In this document: one piece after another, positions 9,795 to 19,800 of the stretch
Numbering within the stretch: position 1 is the first letter of the stretch
Layout of the letters: every line of letters starts with the position of its first letter
Origin: CAYNRE01 sp964399535
Lineage (GTDB): Bacteria; Planctomycetota; Planctomycetia; Pirellulales; CAYNRE01
DNA length: 64,000 bases
Assembly: GCA_964399535.1 (NCBI GenBank)
Contig: CAYNRE010000076.1
Location: 1 to 64,000 of the forward strand
Reading direction: 5' to 3'
Position numbers and translations under genes: made by a program
The notes under the pieces: model-generated
What the model saw: the letters and a program-made list of their open reading frames with translations, nothing else
Database searches by the model: none
What the model was told of the DNA's origin: nothing

Positions 9795-10568
9795 TTGGTT
9801 CTCGCACAAAGTCGCGACGGGGTGGGCATCTTGGCCACTAGCTCCGCGAGGGTTCCCGCCTTGCCATTGTCGCTCAGTCTGTTGTTGTCCGTGGGTAACG
9901 CCCCTGGCTCGCTAGCCTCGGCGGTTTCAGAACTGCTCGAGGTGGCCCCCGAGTTGACCCCTCGCTTTGAAATCGTCTTGGTCGACCAGGGCAACTGCGA
10001 CGACACTTCGGACCTGGCGGCCGACCTGGCCCGGCGGTATCCCCAGGTCACCCACTGCCGCCCCCGGCCCGGACAGGAGCGGTACGAGGCCCTCCGCGAA
10101 GCGGCCCAAATGGCCTGCGGAGAATGGATCTTCTTGCGCGACGAAAGCGGCCGACTGAACCTGCACGATCTACCCAAACTCTGGCAGGAAATGGCCAGCC
10201 ACGATCTGGTGGTCGGTCGGGTCCCCCAGGCCGCGCCGCTGGGGCACCGCCGCCCGCTCAGGCCGCTCCGGCCCTGGATCGCTCCGGATTCGGAGGGCTC
10301 GCAGGCCTGGGGGTCGTCGGAAACCTTCCAGCTGGTGCGACGCGAAGTGCTCGGCCAAATTGCCTGGCCGCAGCCATCCTGTGAAACGCTGCTCCGCGAA
10401 CTGACCGCCGCCGGATTCGCCTGGGGCGAAGTGCCGCTCCGCGCGACCGAGGCCATCGCGACCCAAGCCGCCGAACGACGGCCGCTGCTGCGGGGCTGGC
10501 ACGCCCAATCGGCCGCCAACACCACGGCCCGGGTACCCATTTCGGCCGTCGACCGCTGGACCGACTGA
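9795..10568 (+). CDS. Family-2 glycosyltransferase-like protein (degenerate)
   Basis: Up to 257 residues with a GT-A fold outline. A first strand LSLLLSVGNAPGSL is followed by a helix, FEIVLVDQGNCDDT (normally VDDGSxDxT), an ALREAAQMACGEWIFLRDES segment where the DxD metal motif is expected, and LVRREVLGQI later. The usual VDDGS is altered to VDQGN and the DxD to RDES, so catalytic activity is doubtful. The start is uncertain: the 5' codon is TTG at 9795, with alternatives at GTG 9822 and TTG 9831. It ends in TGA. Confidence 0.65.
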   Translation: MVLAQSRDGVGILATSSARVPALPLSLSLLLSVGNAPGSLASAVSELLEVAPELTPRFEIVLVDQGNCDDTSDLAADLARRYPQVTHCRPRPGQERYEALREAAQMACGEWIFLRDESGRLNLHDLPKLWQEMASHDLVVGRVPQAAPLGHRRPLRPLRPWIAPDSEGSQAWGSSETFQLVRREVLGQIAWPQPSCETLLRELTAAGFAWGEVPLRATEAIATQAAERRPLLRGWHAQSAANTTARVPISAVDRWTD

Positions 10569-10570
10569 TC

Positions 10571-10612
10571 CGCCGGCCAAGCCCTGCCGCCGGCCAAGCC
10601 CTGCCGCCGGCC
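10571..10612. repeat. 17-bp tandem repeat, 2.5 copies
   Basis: Two perfect copies of CGCCGGCCAAGCCCTGC (10571-10587 and 10588-10604) and a partial third (CGCCGGCC), directly after the stop codon of the GT2-like gene. The function is unknown; it could be simple slippage. Confidence 0.8.
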
Positions 10613-10700
10613 TGCCGATTGGTTAGCCAGAAAAACCACTGCCGCGGCCGGGGCCCACGTGGTCGCTCAGGTCGAGACCCGGGTTGTCCGGCTTTCGCGC

Positions 10701-10727
10701 TGGACAAGCGAAAGTTCGGTTTATACT
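10701..10727 (+). promoter_or_regulatory. Candidate sigma-70-type promoter
   Basis: TGGACA at 10701-10706 and TATACT at 10722-10727, separated by 15 bases, which is shorter than the ideal 17. It lies about 180 bases before the small secreted-protein gene at 10906, in a region otherwise without A/T-rich hexamers. The call rests on pattern only. Confidence 0.35.
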
Positions 10728-10905
10728 GGAATTGAGCGACGGCGAGCCTGTTCGGCTGGCAACGATTCTCGGAGCCCGGTTCCGGGCCCGGTCGGGCTGG
10801 TGCATGCACCGTCCGCTCGCATCCAGCGGCTCCACGGGGCTTCCCCGCGGCGTCTCGACGTTCCCGCCTCCTCATCTGCCCGTGTTTCGCGGAGTTTCAA
10901 ATCCC

Positions 10906-11451
10906 ATGACGCGAATGCTACTGGCCTGCGCGCTGCTGCTGGCGGTCCCCCGCTTGGTAGGCGCGCAAGGGCAATACCCGACCCGGGAAGACGAACGCAT
11001 CCTGCCCCGTTTTGAACAGCTCTACGAGCTTCCCTCGTGGGACGCCTGGAAGCGATCTTCCTTCCCTGCCCGCCCCGTATGGTACTTGCCGCACGGTACC
11101 AAAATGCGTCTCAAGCACGATCGCCGGCTGCTGCCCTATTCGACCAAATACGCGATCGGCACCGGCCCCGTCATGGGCAACCAATACTTCCACCTGCCGC
11201 CGAGCGACCAGGGCCGGGTGCTACCCAGCGATATCCAGTACACGCTGGTGCGCGTCGAGGCCGTATATGCCAAGGCCACCTACCCCATGCATTTGCGGCA
11301 GCTCCACCACCAGATGCGGTTGGTGCTCCAGGCCCCCTCGGGGCTGACCCTGGAATTGGAAATTTGCCCCGGCGGCGAGGTAACGCCCACCGTGGGGCAG
11401 TTCGCCGAGTACTTTGAGATCATTCCGCCCGCCAACCAGGTGTTGAACTAG
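10906..11451 (+). CDS. Small secreted protein of unknown function
   Basis: 181 residues with a textbook signal peptide (MTRMLLACALLLAVPRLVGA, cleavage predicted before QGQYP). The mature protein is rich in aromatic residues and includes RPVWYLPHGTKMRLKHDRR, a beta-rich centre and LTLELEICPGGEVTPTVGQF. I recognise no domain. The ATG at 10906 was chosen because the signal peptide begins there, although the frame stays open upstream to 10684. It converges on the glycosyltransferase gene at 11553-13346. Confidence 0.75.
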   Translation: MTRMLLACALLLAVPRLVGAQGQYPTREDERILPRFEQLYELPSWDAWKRSSFPARPVWYLPHGTKMRLKHDRRLLPYSTKYAIGTGPVMGNQYFHLPPSDQGRVLPSDIQYTLVRVEAVYAKATYPMHLRQLHHQMRLVLQAPSGLTLELEICPGGEVTPTVGQFAEYFEIIPPANQVLN

Positions 11452-11552
11452 TTCCCGGGCAACTCGGCGGTTCCGGGCCAAACGCCCTCGACGGGGTTCG
11501 GCGCCGGCCCGCGTTGGGCGCGGCGCGGTCGGCCTCGCGGGCGCGGCCACAG

Positions 11553-13346
11553 CTACCGCCGCGTCGGCAGTTCGGGTTGCTGGGCCAGCGACCGATTGGG
11601 ATAGCCCAGCACCACCAGTTCATGCGTGCGCAAGAACCGGCGATGTCGCCAGACCGGTCCCACCCCCTCGGGCAGATAGCCCTGGACCAGCTTGAGCCGA
11701 TCGGCTCGCGTGACCAGGTAGGCGTGCGGCGAATCGAGAAAGAACTGGCGAATTTGCTCTCCGCCCGCGGGGCGCTCGACGCGAGCCCCGCTGTAAAACA
11801 CCAGGCTCGGCTCAAAGAATTCGAACGTGGCCAGCCGCGCGGCGGCCCCGGAACGTGCCCGGGCCTCGGCCACCACCTGTCGGCTGGTTTGGTGCCGCGC
11901 CGCCCGCGGAGCGACCACCGCCAGCGCAAGTAGCGAAAAGCCGACAGCCAGGCCCGACACCGCCGCCACCGACCAGCGCGGCCGGTCACAGGCCCATTTC
12001 CAGGCCAGGCCGCCGCACACCAGCGGCACCAGGCCGCACAAGCCAAGTAGTTCGTCGCCCGGCAGCAATAGGTGAGCCGTAACCGCCAGGCCCACCATCA
12101 ACCCCAGCCCTACGATTGGGTAGATGCCCAACAGGAATCGGAGCAGCCGGGGCCGAATGACCTTGCCCGTGGACCACCACGAAGCGAGCATCGCGCCCAT
12201 CAACAGCGCCAGGCAAGGGTAGGCCGGCAGCACGTAGTTGGGCAGCTTGGTCCGGGCCAGGCTGAAGAACAGCACGTAGGTTGCCACCCAGCATAGCGTC
12301 AGGCGATCGGCGGCGCCGCGGGCATGGCCGGTGTGCAACCGATCGACCGCGGTCGCCACGGCCAAGGGCAACAGCACCGACCAGGGAAAGAAGCCCGTTG
12401 CGATCGAAAGCAGGTGGTACACAATCGGCCCGCGGTGTCCCTCCATGGGCGTGAGAAAACGCCCGACGTTGTGTTGCCCGAGAAAACCGCGCAGCCATTG
12501 GCCTTCGGTTTCGATGCCCACGGCCGCGTACCAGGGGAGCGCTACCACGGCCACCACCCCCAGGACGAGCAACGGCCTCAGGTGCCAGGCCACTTGCACC
12601 ACCCGGCGCGGTGCGAAGCACGACGCCAGCCACCGCAGGTTGTTCCGCGCGCGGGTCCACCAAGTGGCTCCACCGGGGACCGGGGCGATGCTGCCCACCG
12701 GCCATTGAACCAGCGCAAAAGTTCCCAGCGCCACGGTCGGCAACACCAGGCCCACGGGGCCTTTGGCCAACACGGCCAACCCCATGGCCGCCCCCCAGGC
12801 GATCGTCCAGCCCGGATGGCCGGGAATCCAGTCTCGCCAGTTACTAGCTGCCAAAGTTGGGACCGATCCATCGACCTTCCAGCCGCGCCCCCCGGCGACG
12901 AAAAAGCTCAGCGCCAAAGTCGTGCAGAAAATGAGCGTGGCATCGGGCGTGGCCGCCCGGCCCACCACGTCGAACATCAGGCTCGTTGCTAGCACCAGGG
13001 CGGCGAAGAACCCTGCCGCGCCGCCATAGAGCCGCCGGCCCAGTTGCTCGACCAGCAGCACGCAGCCCACCGCCAAGGTGGCCGAGGCCAGCCGGGCCGA
13101 GAACTCGCTCACCCCCAGCGCGTGATAGGCCAGCAGCATCAGCCAGTACAGCAGGATCGGCTTGTCGGTCCGCAACTCGTGGTTGAAGCTGGGCACCAAC
13201 CAGTCGCCCCGGGCCAGCATCTCGGCGCCACAGGCGGCGTTCTTGGGTTCGTCCTCATCGAACAACCCGGCTCCGCCCAGATTGCTGAAAAACACGACCA
13301 GGGCCAGGCCGAGCACGGCCACGGTCTGCCCACGTACTGCTGGCAT
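11553..13346 (-). CDS. Family-39 glycosyltransferase, ArnT-like integral membrane protein
   Basis: 597 residues with about a dozen membrane helices. The first periplasmic loop carries the catalytic acidic motif in GLFDEDEPKNAACGAEML, followed by the family segment WLVPSFNHELRTDKPILLYW. GT39/GT83 enzymes transfer sugars from polyprenyl-phosphate donors to lipid A, protein or other acceptors at the outer face of the inner membrane. The C-terminal roughly 100 residues form a soluble domain. The ATG at 13346 begins just before the first helix. The open frame continuing upstream is non-helical and arginine-rich and is not included. The acceptor is unknown. Confidence 0.88.
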   Translation of the reverse strand: MPAVRGQTVAVLGLALVVFFSNLGGAGLFDEDEPKNAACGAEMLARGDWLVPSFNHELRTDKPILLYWLMLLAYHALGVSEFSARLASATLAVGCVLLVEQLGRRLYGGAAGFFAALVLATSLMFDVVGRAATPDATLIFCTTLALSFFVAGGRGWKVDGSVPTLAASNWRDWIPGHPGWTIAWGAAMGLAVLAKGPVGLVLPTVALGTFALVQWPVGSIAPVPGGATWWTRARNNLRWLASCFAPRRVVQVAWHLRPLLVLGVVAVVALPWYAAVGIETEGQWLRGFLGQHNVGRFLTPMEGHRGPIVYHLLSIATGFFPWSVLLPLAVATAVDRLHTGHARGAADRLTLCWVATYVLFFSLARTKLPNYVLPAYPCLALLMGAMLASWWSTGKVIRPRLLRFLLGIYPIVGLGLMVGLAVTAHLLLPGDELLGLCGLVPLVCGGLAWKWACDRPRWSVAAVSGLAVGFSLLALAVVAPRAARHQTSRQVVAEARARSGAAARLATFEFFEPSLVFYSGARVERPAGGEQIRQFFLDSPHAYLVTRADRLKLVQGYLPEGVGPVWRHRRFLRTHELVVLGYPNRSLAQQPELPTRR

Positions 13347-13692
13347 GCTAGCACGCTCCGACGCGGATCGAAGAAGAGACGAGACTTCGGGGGGCGGGGA
13401 GTCTATGCAGCGCCCCACGCCAGCGGCAACGGCAGTTTCCCGGGGGGGCAATACCGCGACTCCGGCGGAGGGGCCCGGAACCAGGCCGAGCCTACTGAGA
13501 GCCGCTTGGGCCCGGCAGCATCGCGCCTGTGCCTTTCCGCGCCCCCCACAGAACGCCCAAGTCGACGGTGCTTGAGCGGAATCGCTCTGGGGCCCACCTT
13601 GCTCCGCGGCGACCGGGCGATTGTATTCGCCGCGCGGCCCGGGCCGCGGGTAACCAGTACCCGACCAGGTGTTCCGCCGCGCGTCGGTCGCC
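13347..13692. other. Intergenic region upstream of the GT39 gene
   Basis: About 345 bases between the PEP-CTERM gene's stop and the GT39 start, both on the minus strand. Apart from the GT39 5' region I see nothing distinctive. Confidence 0.4.
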
Positions 13693-16467
13693 TTAGGCGG
13701 CCCGATAACGGCGGCGGCCAACCCAAGCCAACGAGACGAGAATGGCCCAGATTACGATACTGCCCGGTTCGGGAACCACGCGGACCGAAATCGGCGAATT
13801 CAAAATGACGCTGCCCGCCCGATCGCGAACATTGGCGTAGACCGTGTACGTGCCGTGCGCTCCGAACAGGTTCAACAGCTGATTGTAGTTGAGCGTGGCG
13901 TTGAGCGTGCCCTGCAGGGTTTCGCTAGGCGAGGTCATTCCCAGCAGGAAGCCATCGCCGATGTCCGAGGCCATGGTCGCGGCTACCGTGTCGAACTCGA
14001 AGGTAAGTTGCTCGAAATCGGCAACCGCGGAATTCACCACCAGGTCGGCATCGGTGAAGGTTCCGTTGAGCGTGACCGAGTAATCGAGATTGAGCGTGGA
14101 GCTGGCCAGGGGCGCATCGGGCGCCGCGTTGGTGTAGCTCAGCCCGGCCGAATCGCTGTCGGTGAGCGAGGTTTCGTCGGTCACGGTCAGGTCGATCGTG
14201 GCCGTCGAGGTCGTAATCGTCAGGCCCGAGGCGGCCAGGGTCAGCGTCGGATTGGCCGCCGACGAACCGAACGCATTGACCTGCCAGTCGTAACCCAGTG
14301 GGCCCCCTTCCGGATCGCTGCTGCCCGCCGAGCTGAGGGTAATCCCGGCGAAATTGCTGGCGTTGAAGGCATACGATCCGTTGGCCTCGGCCGTGGGGAG
14401 CAGGAAACTGTTCAGGTAGAACCATTGGCCGTTGGCCAGCGACTGCGTGTCGCTCAAGGTGTTGGCAATCGGCGTGGTGCCGACGGCCGTGAAGGTGCTC
14501 GACGACGACGGCACCAAGGTGGCATACACCTCGTTACCGGCCAGTTGATTGCCCGAAAGGGGCACGGCGCCCCCGCCGCCAAACGCCGGATTATTGGCAA
14601 ATCCCCGCTGGACCAGCGTTTGGGCCAGGTAGCCGTCGACGCTGAACTGGGGCGTCGTCAGCGCGGTTCCCTTGAGGTTCAAATACACCACCATGTCGAA
14701 TCCGGCGAAATCCTGGTTGTATCCGCCACTAGCCGGGCCCACGTCCATGCGGTACACGGCCCCATAGGTTGAGTTGGCATACGGCATTCCCGACACCACG
14801 CCGCTAAAGGCCGAGTCGGCCGGCGTTAAAGTCGTGCGGCCATAGGCCTCGGCCCCGCCGACCAAATTGGGAATCATCGGCGTATCGGGCAGGCTCGAAA
14901 GATACGGGTTCGTGGCCCGGGTTCCGTCGAACGTGGTCTGCGCGCCGCTCGTCACACCGCCGGCATAGCCGTCCGTAGTGTTCGTGCCGAATAGAAACCG
15001 CCCGTCTGCTCCCGTGCTTCCGCCGCTGCCGCTGGCGCCTGCAATGCCGGGACTGGCCCCCCCGCCGCCCGCTGCTCCGCCAGCCCCGCCGGCCACGTTG
15101 ACCGAGGCCGAGGTCGAACTGATGGCGGTTCCAAAGACCTTGACGGTGCCACCGGCACCACCACCACCACCACCGCCGCCACCACCGCCGCCCCCCGCGC
15201 CGCCTGTGGCGCCACTGCCACCACCCCCGCCGGCGCCACCGTGTCCGCCATGGTCGTGGCCGCCGGCGCCGCCGCTACCGCCCGCGCCACTGGCACCCGA
15301 GGCTCCCCCGTTTCCGCCACCCCCAGTCGAACCGCCGGCGGCGTTGCCGCCCTGAGCGAGTAGGGCCGAGCTAGCAATATTCACCACGCCGTTGGCCAGG
15401 ATCTCGAACGCGCCGCCGCCGGCCCCCCCTTGGCCGCCGCTCCCGCCACCGCCGCCACTGCCGCCTGTGCCACCGCCGCCGCCGTTGCCACCCGAGCCAC
15501 CCGAGCCACCCGAGCCGGAGATGACGGTCGGCCAGACACCCCAGGTCGAACCACCGCCACCACCGCCGCCACCGCCGCCGGCGCCGCCGCCACCGCCGCC
15601 ACCCTGGCCACCGCCAGCACCACCACCGCCGCTGCCGCCGGCGCCCCCCGCCGCGATCGTGTCACCCGACGAAACCGGGTTGCTCCCGCCCGTGCCGCTG
15701 GCACCGCCGTTTCCGCCACCGGCGTTTCCACCGGTGCCGCCACCGCCGCCGGTGCCGCCACCCGATCCATCACCGCCGTGCCAGCCACCACCACCACCGG
15801 GACCGCCGCCGCCGGGCGATTGATTTCCCCAGCCGCCGCCGCCGCCACCGCCGGGGCTGGCGCTTCCGCTGCCGCCCGAGCCACCGCCCCCAGTACCGCC
15901 GGTTGCGATGGCGCCATCCGAGCCTGCCCCGCCACCGGAGCCGGAACTACCACCATTGCCCGAGCCGCCACCAGACCCACTATGGCCGCCGCCGCCAGGG
16001 CCACCGCCGTGCGCCGCGGTCCAACCGCCGCCACCACCGCCCCCGGCACCTCCTCCGCCGCCGCCGCTTCCCGCGCCGGAACCGGCCCCGCCGCCGCCGC
16101 CGGCCGACGAAGTACCGCCACCGCCAGGCCCCGCCGTGGTGCCAACCGCTTGAAAATTGAACGACGTGCCCGAGGCGTTCACATCGTCGCCGACCAGAAA
16201 CCGCACCACGCGCGAACCGCTGGCGTTGATCGTGTCGCCGCTCACGTTCATGTCGCCGAAAAAGGTGACGATGGTCACGTTGCCGCTGTTGGCCACGCTA
16301 AACGGCACTCCGCCGTAGCTGCCCGAGGTCAAGCCATCCCAGGTGCCCGCCGAGGTGTTAATCGTCACCACCGCGGCCGATGCCAATTGCGGCAAGAGCA
16401 ACACCCAGGCCGCGGTCCAAAAGGCGAGACGCGGCGAAACGAGAGGACGCGAACGGGTCGAGCCCAT
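13693..16467 (-). CDS. Glycine-rich PEP-CTERM surface protein
   Basis: A 924-residue exported protein. A signal peptide (LAFWTAAWVLLLPQLASA) is followed by a beta-rich head (VVTINTSAGTWDGLTSGSYG). About 330 residues of glycine-dominated low-complexity sequence come next, then a globular region with GRFLFG and GGAEAYG motifs. An Ig-like part includes GPLGYDWQVNAFG. The C-terminus is a PEP-CTERM sorting signal: VVPEPGSIVIW, a short hydrophobic helix, then GRRRYR. Such proteins are processed by an exosortase and sent to the surface or extracellular matrix; no exosortase is in the window. The ATG at 16467 places the signal peptide near the N-terminus. It shares its head and GRFLFG region with the protein at 45030-48272. 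Confidence 0.88.
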   Translation of the reverse strand: MGSTRSRPLVSPRLAFWTAAWVLLLPQLASAAVVTINTSAGTWDGLTSGSYGGVPFSVANSGNVTIVTFFGDMNVSGDTINASGSRVVRFLVGDDVNASGTSFNFQAVGTTAGPGGGGTSSAGGGGGAGSGAGSGGGGGGAGGGGGGGWTAAHGGGPGGGGHSGSGGGSGNGGSSGSGGGAGSDGAIATGGTGGGGSGGSGSASPGGGGGGGWGNQSPGGGGPGGGGGWHGGDGSGGGTGGGGGTGGNAGGGNGGASGTGGSNPVSSGDTIAAGGAGGSGGGGAGGGQGGGGGGGAGGGGGGGGGGSTWGVWPTVISGSGGSGGSGGNGGGGGTGGSGGGGGSGGQGGAGGGAFEILANGVVNIASSALLAQGGNAAGGSTGGGGNGGASGASGAGGSGGAGGHDHGGHGGAGGGGGSGATGGAGGGGGGGGGGGGGAGGTVKVFGTAISSTSASVNVAGGAGGAAGGGGASPGIAGASGSGGSTGADGRFLFGTNTTDGYAGGVTSGAQTTFDGTRATNPYLSSLPDTPMIPNLVGGAEAYGRTTLTPADSAFSGVVSGMPYANSTYGAVYRMDVGPASGGYNQDFAGFDMVVYLNLKGTALTTPQFSVDGYLAQTLVQRGFANNPAFGGGGAVPLSGNQLAGNEVYATLVPSSSSTFTAVGTTPIANTLSDTQSLANGQWFYLNSFLLPTAEANGSYAFNASNFAGITLSSAGSSDPEGGPLGYDWQVNAFGSSAANPTLTLAASGLTITTSTATIDLTVTDETSLTDSDSAGLSYTNAAPDAPLASSTLNLDYSVTLNGTFTDADLVVNSAVADFEQLTFEFDTVAATMASDIGDGFLLGMTSPSETLQGTLNATLNYNQLLNLFGAHGTYTVYANVRDRAGSVILNSPISVRVVPEPGSIVIWAILVSLAWVGRRRYRAA
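15000..16130 (-). repeat. Glycine-rich low-complexity coding repeat
   Basis: GGN/GGC-rich simple sequence encoding runs such as GGGGGGAGGGG with scattered Ser, Ala, Asn and Thr. A similar block occurs at about 45430-46420. Such tracts are prone to slippage and to assembly error. Confidence 0.85.
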
Positions 16468-16599
16468 TGCTGGCACCCTAATTCTGCTAGGTTCGTCGAA
16501 GGTCCCGGCTGAGCGCGGGGCACCGACAAGGCAAGAAATCTGAGCGGACACTTACCCTCTAAACGGAGCAGGCACGTACCCCCCCAAAGGTCGAATAAA

Positions 16600-16628
16600 A
16601 TATTGCAAGTTCGACAGGCGTCTGTCAA
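16600..16628 (-). promoter_or_regulatory. Candidate promoter for the PEP-CTERM gene
   Basis: On the minus strand TTGACA (16628-16623) is followed 17 bases later by CAATAT (16605-16600), with a TATTTT a few bases further on. It lies about 130 bases before the PEP-CTERM start at 16467, in an A/T-rich island inside a GC-rich divergent intergenic region (16468-16820). Only the -35 hexamer is strong. Confidence 0.35.
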
Positions 16629-16820
16629 GCGAAAAGAGCCCCGACCCCAGACAGTCCCCCCCAGGAAGTCGTGGCCAGGTGGCTGTCGACTCCTAGCGTC
16701 GTTACACTCAAAGGGGGGGATCGGGCTCGGCTTCTACCTTGCGGAACCGGTATCCTTGTAGCCCCGCCGGGCCGGGGCGCCCCTGCCCCGCATTTCCCGC
16801 GGTTCCTCCGGATTTAGCCC

Positions 16821-19800
16821 ATGCAGACCGCATCCCCACCAACGGGTACTTCCCAATGCCCGCACGCAGGTCGCCGGGCTTGGTCGGCGCTGGTGGTTGG
16901 CCTGCTCGTGGCAAGCGGCAGTTTCGGGTGCGGTCCCGGGGCTCAGCGGACCTCGCGGCCGGAATCCGCCGCCCGTCGGTCGAAAGCCAACCCCGGAGCG
17001 GACCTGCCCCCCAAACTGGCCAGCCAGGGCGAGCGTCCGGCCCGCGACGAAGTTACCTCCTTGCGCGTGGGCATGCTTGCCAGCGACGACCCCGACGACG
17101 ACGGTTGGCGGTCCGAAGCGTTTAGCGCCGCCAGCGAGAAGCAACTCAAGCAATTGGCTCGGCTGCTCGGTCAGCCCGGTGGCATAACGGTCGATTCGCT
17201 CAGCCCCCTGGTCGATCCACAGGTAACGGCCGACCCGCTCCGGCCCGCGAGCTTGTCGCTGGTGGTCGAACGGGGGCCGCTTCGCGTTTACCGCGGCGAC
17301 CAACGCGCCGGCTCCGCCGTCGAGGTCACGGTCGGCAACCAGGCCCTGGCAGTAGCCCTCAGCACGCTGGCCGAACGATGCGGTACGGCAAGCTCCGGGC
17401 ATGCGGCGTTCAAAACCGTGGCGGTCGAGCTGTCGGACGAGGGGGCCACCACCACGGTCCGCTACGCCGCCTGCGGGCAGCGCGACGGTCGCCGGGTACA
17501 ACAGCAGGCCACCTGGCACTGCGGCTGGACCCCGGAAACCGAGGAGGCGCCTCCCCGGCTGCGGACGATTCAACTTGTAGCGTTTCAGGAGTTGGAACTG
17601 GACTGCGGTACCGAGCCGCTGCTGCGCGACGTGACCGATCGGGTCCTGGCGCATTGTCCGGCCTGGCCGGCTCAGTTCCGCCGGGGACAAGACTACTGGG
17701 TGGCGCGAATCCCCCGCGGCGTTGGCATGGTCGAATCCAATGCCAGCGGGCTCGCCCTGGGCGACGTCAACGGCGATGGGCTCGACGATCTCTACTTGGC
17801 CCAACCCGGCGGGCTACCCAACCGCCTGTTGATTCACCAGCCCGACGGAACGCTCCGCGACGTCGCGGCTGAGTCGGGCACCGATTTTTTGGACATGACC
17901 ACCGGGGCCCTATTCGTCGACGTCGATCGCGACCAGGACCAGGATCTGTTGGTTCTGCTGGCCTCGACCCTGGTGGGTTTCGAGAACGATGGCCAGGGTA
18001 AATTCACGCTGCGGGGAACGATCGTCGAACTGGAACAGGCCTTCTCGCTGGCCGCGGCCGATTACGACCGCGACGGCCAGCTCGACGTTTACGTTACCCA
18101 GTACGCCGGCGGCGGCAACGTGGGCGTGGTTGCCCGCACGCGCAACCCCCTACCCTTTCACGACGCCAACAACGGGCTTCCCAACAAGCTGCTCCGCAAC
18201 CAAGGAGACTGGCAATTCCGCGACGTCACGGCCGAGGTGGGCCTGGACGCCAACAACCGCCGCTGGAGCTTCGCCTGCGCTTGGGAAGATTACGACCGCG
18301 ACGGAGATCCAGACCTTTACGTGGCCAACGATTTCGGCCGCAACAACCTGTACCGCAACGACCAGGGCACCTTTCACGACGTGGCGGGCGAGGCCGGCGT
18401 GGAAGACATTGCCGCCAGCATGTCGGTCACTTGGGGCGATTACAACCGCGACGGCTGGATGGACCTGTACGTGGGAAACATGTGGTCTTCGGCCGGTCAC
18501 CGGGTGACCTTTCAACCCGAATTCCAAACCGGGCTGGCCGAGTTGACCCGCTCGCAATTCCAACGCCATGCGCGAGGCAATAGCCTGTTTCACAATCGCG
18601 GTGACGGCCGGTTCGACGATTTGAGCGAGACGCTCCAGGTAACGCTGGGCCGCTGGGCCTGGAGCTCGCAGTTTGTCGACCTCAACGGCGACGGCTGGGA
18701 AGACCTGTACGTCGCCAACGGAATGGTTACCAACAGCGACCCGCACGACTTGTGAAGTTTCTTCTGGCGGCAGGTCGTGTCGCACTCACCCCGCCTGGCC
18801 GAGAACACGGACCCGGTCGATTTGTACGACCAGGCCTGGCACCGTACGGGCATGATGGTCCGCGAAGGCGCGTCGCTGAGCGGGCGGGAGCGGAATTGCT
18901 TGTTCCTGAACGTCGAGGGCAAAGCGTTTGTCGACGTTTCGGGAGCGGCCCAAGTCGATTTCCCCGAAGACGGGCGGGCTCTGGCCACGACCGATTGGGA
19001 CTCCGACGGCGACCTGGACCTGTTTCTTCACAACCGCAACACGCCTCGACTGCGGATTTTGCGCAACGACTGGCCCAGGCAAGGCCGTTTCCTCCGGCTC
19101 TGGCTACGCGGCACCGAGAGCAACACCGACGCCGTCGGCGCTCGGGCCGAATTGTGGCCCACCGCGGCAGGCCCACCCCTGGTGCGGACCGTGCGGGCCG
19201 GCGAGGCCTTTCTCTCCCAGTCAAGCAAGTGGATTCACTTCACTCTCGGCGAGGCCGATTCGTTCGACCGGCTGGTTATTCACTGGCCTAGCGGGGCAGT
19301 TCAAGAATTCCGCGAGCTTGAGCTGGACCGCGCCTATCAAGTGCGCGAGGGAGCGAGCCAGCTCGTACCTCACTCGCCCCCACCCCCGGCCCAGCTCACC
19401 GCCGCAACCCCTGCGGGCGACACCGGCGCGACCGCCGATGGCAAGCTGCCAGGGCAACCTTCCGGACCGGCCCCCGCGACAGCCGAAGAAGCCTCGTCGG
19501 CGGCCCGGGTGGCGCTGCTCGCGCGGGTGCCGTCGCCGCGGCTCACCTGGCGCGACGCCGCGGGACAAGAGCAGCCGCTGACTCGAGCGCCTGGCCGGGG
19601 CCAGTTGCTGGTGCTCTGGGCCACCTGGTGCCAGCCCTGCCAGGTCGAGCTTCGCATGCTGGGCGAGGCGGCGCGCGAGCTTGCCGCGGCCAAGGTCGAC
19701 GTGCGGTTGCTCTCGGTCGACGGCCTCGACGGGGCGAGCGACGCTCCGATCGGCGAAACCGATTGGCAGGCCGTGGCCCATGGGGCGAACCAAGCCCTGA

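Noticed and set aside
15000..16130. CRISPR-like periodic repeats
   Set aside because: The periodicity comes from glycine codons inside an open coding frame. There are no distinct spacers and no cas genes.
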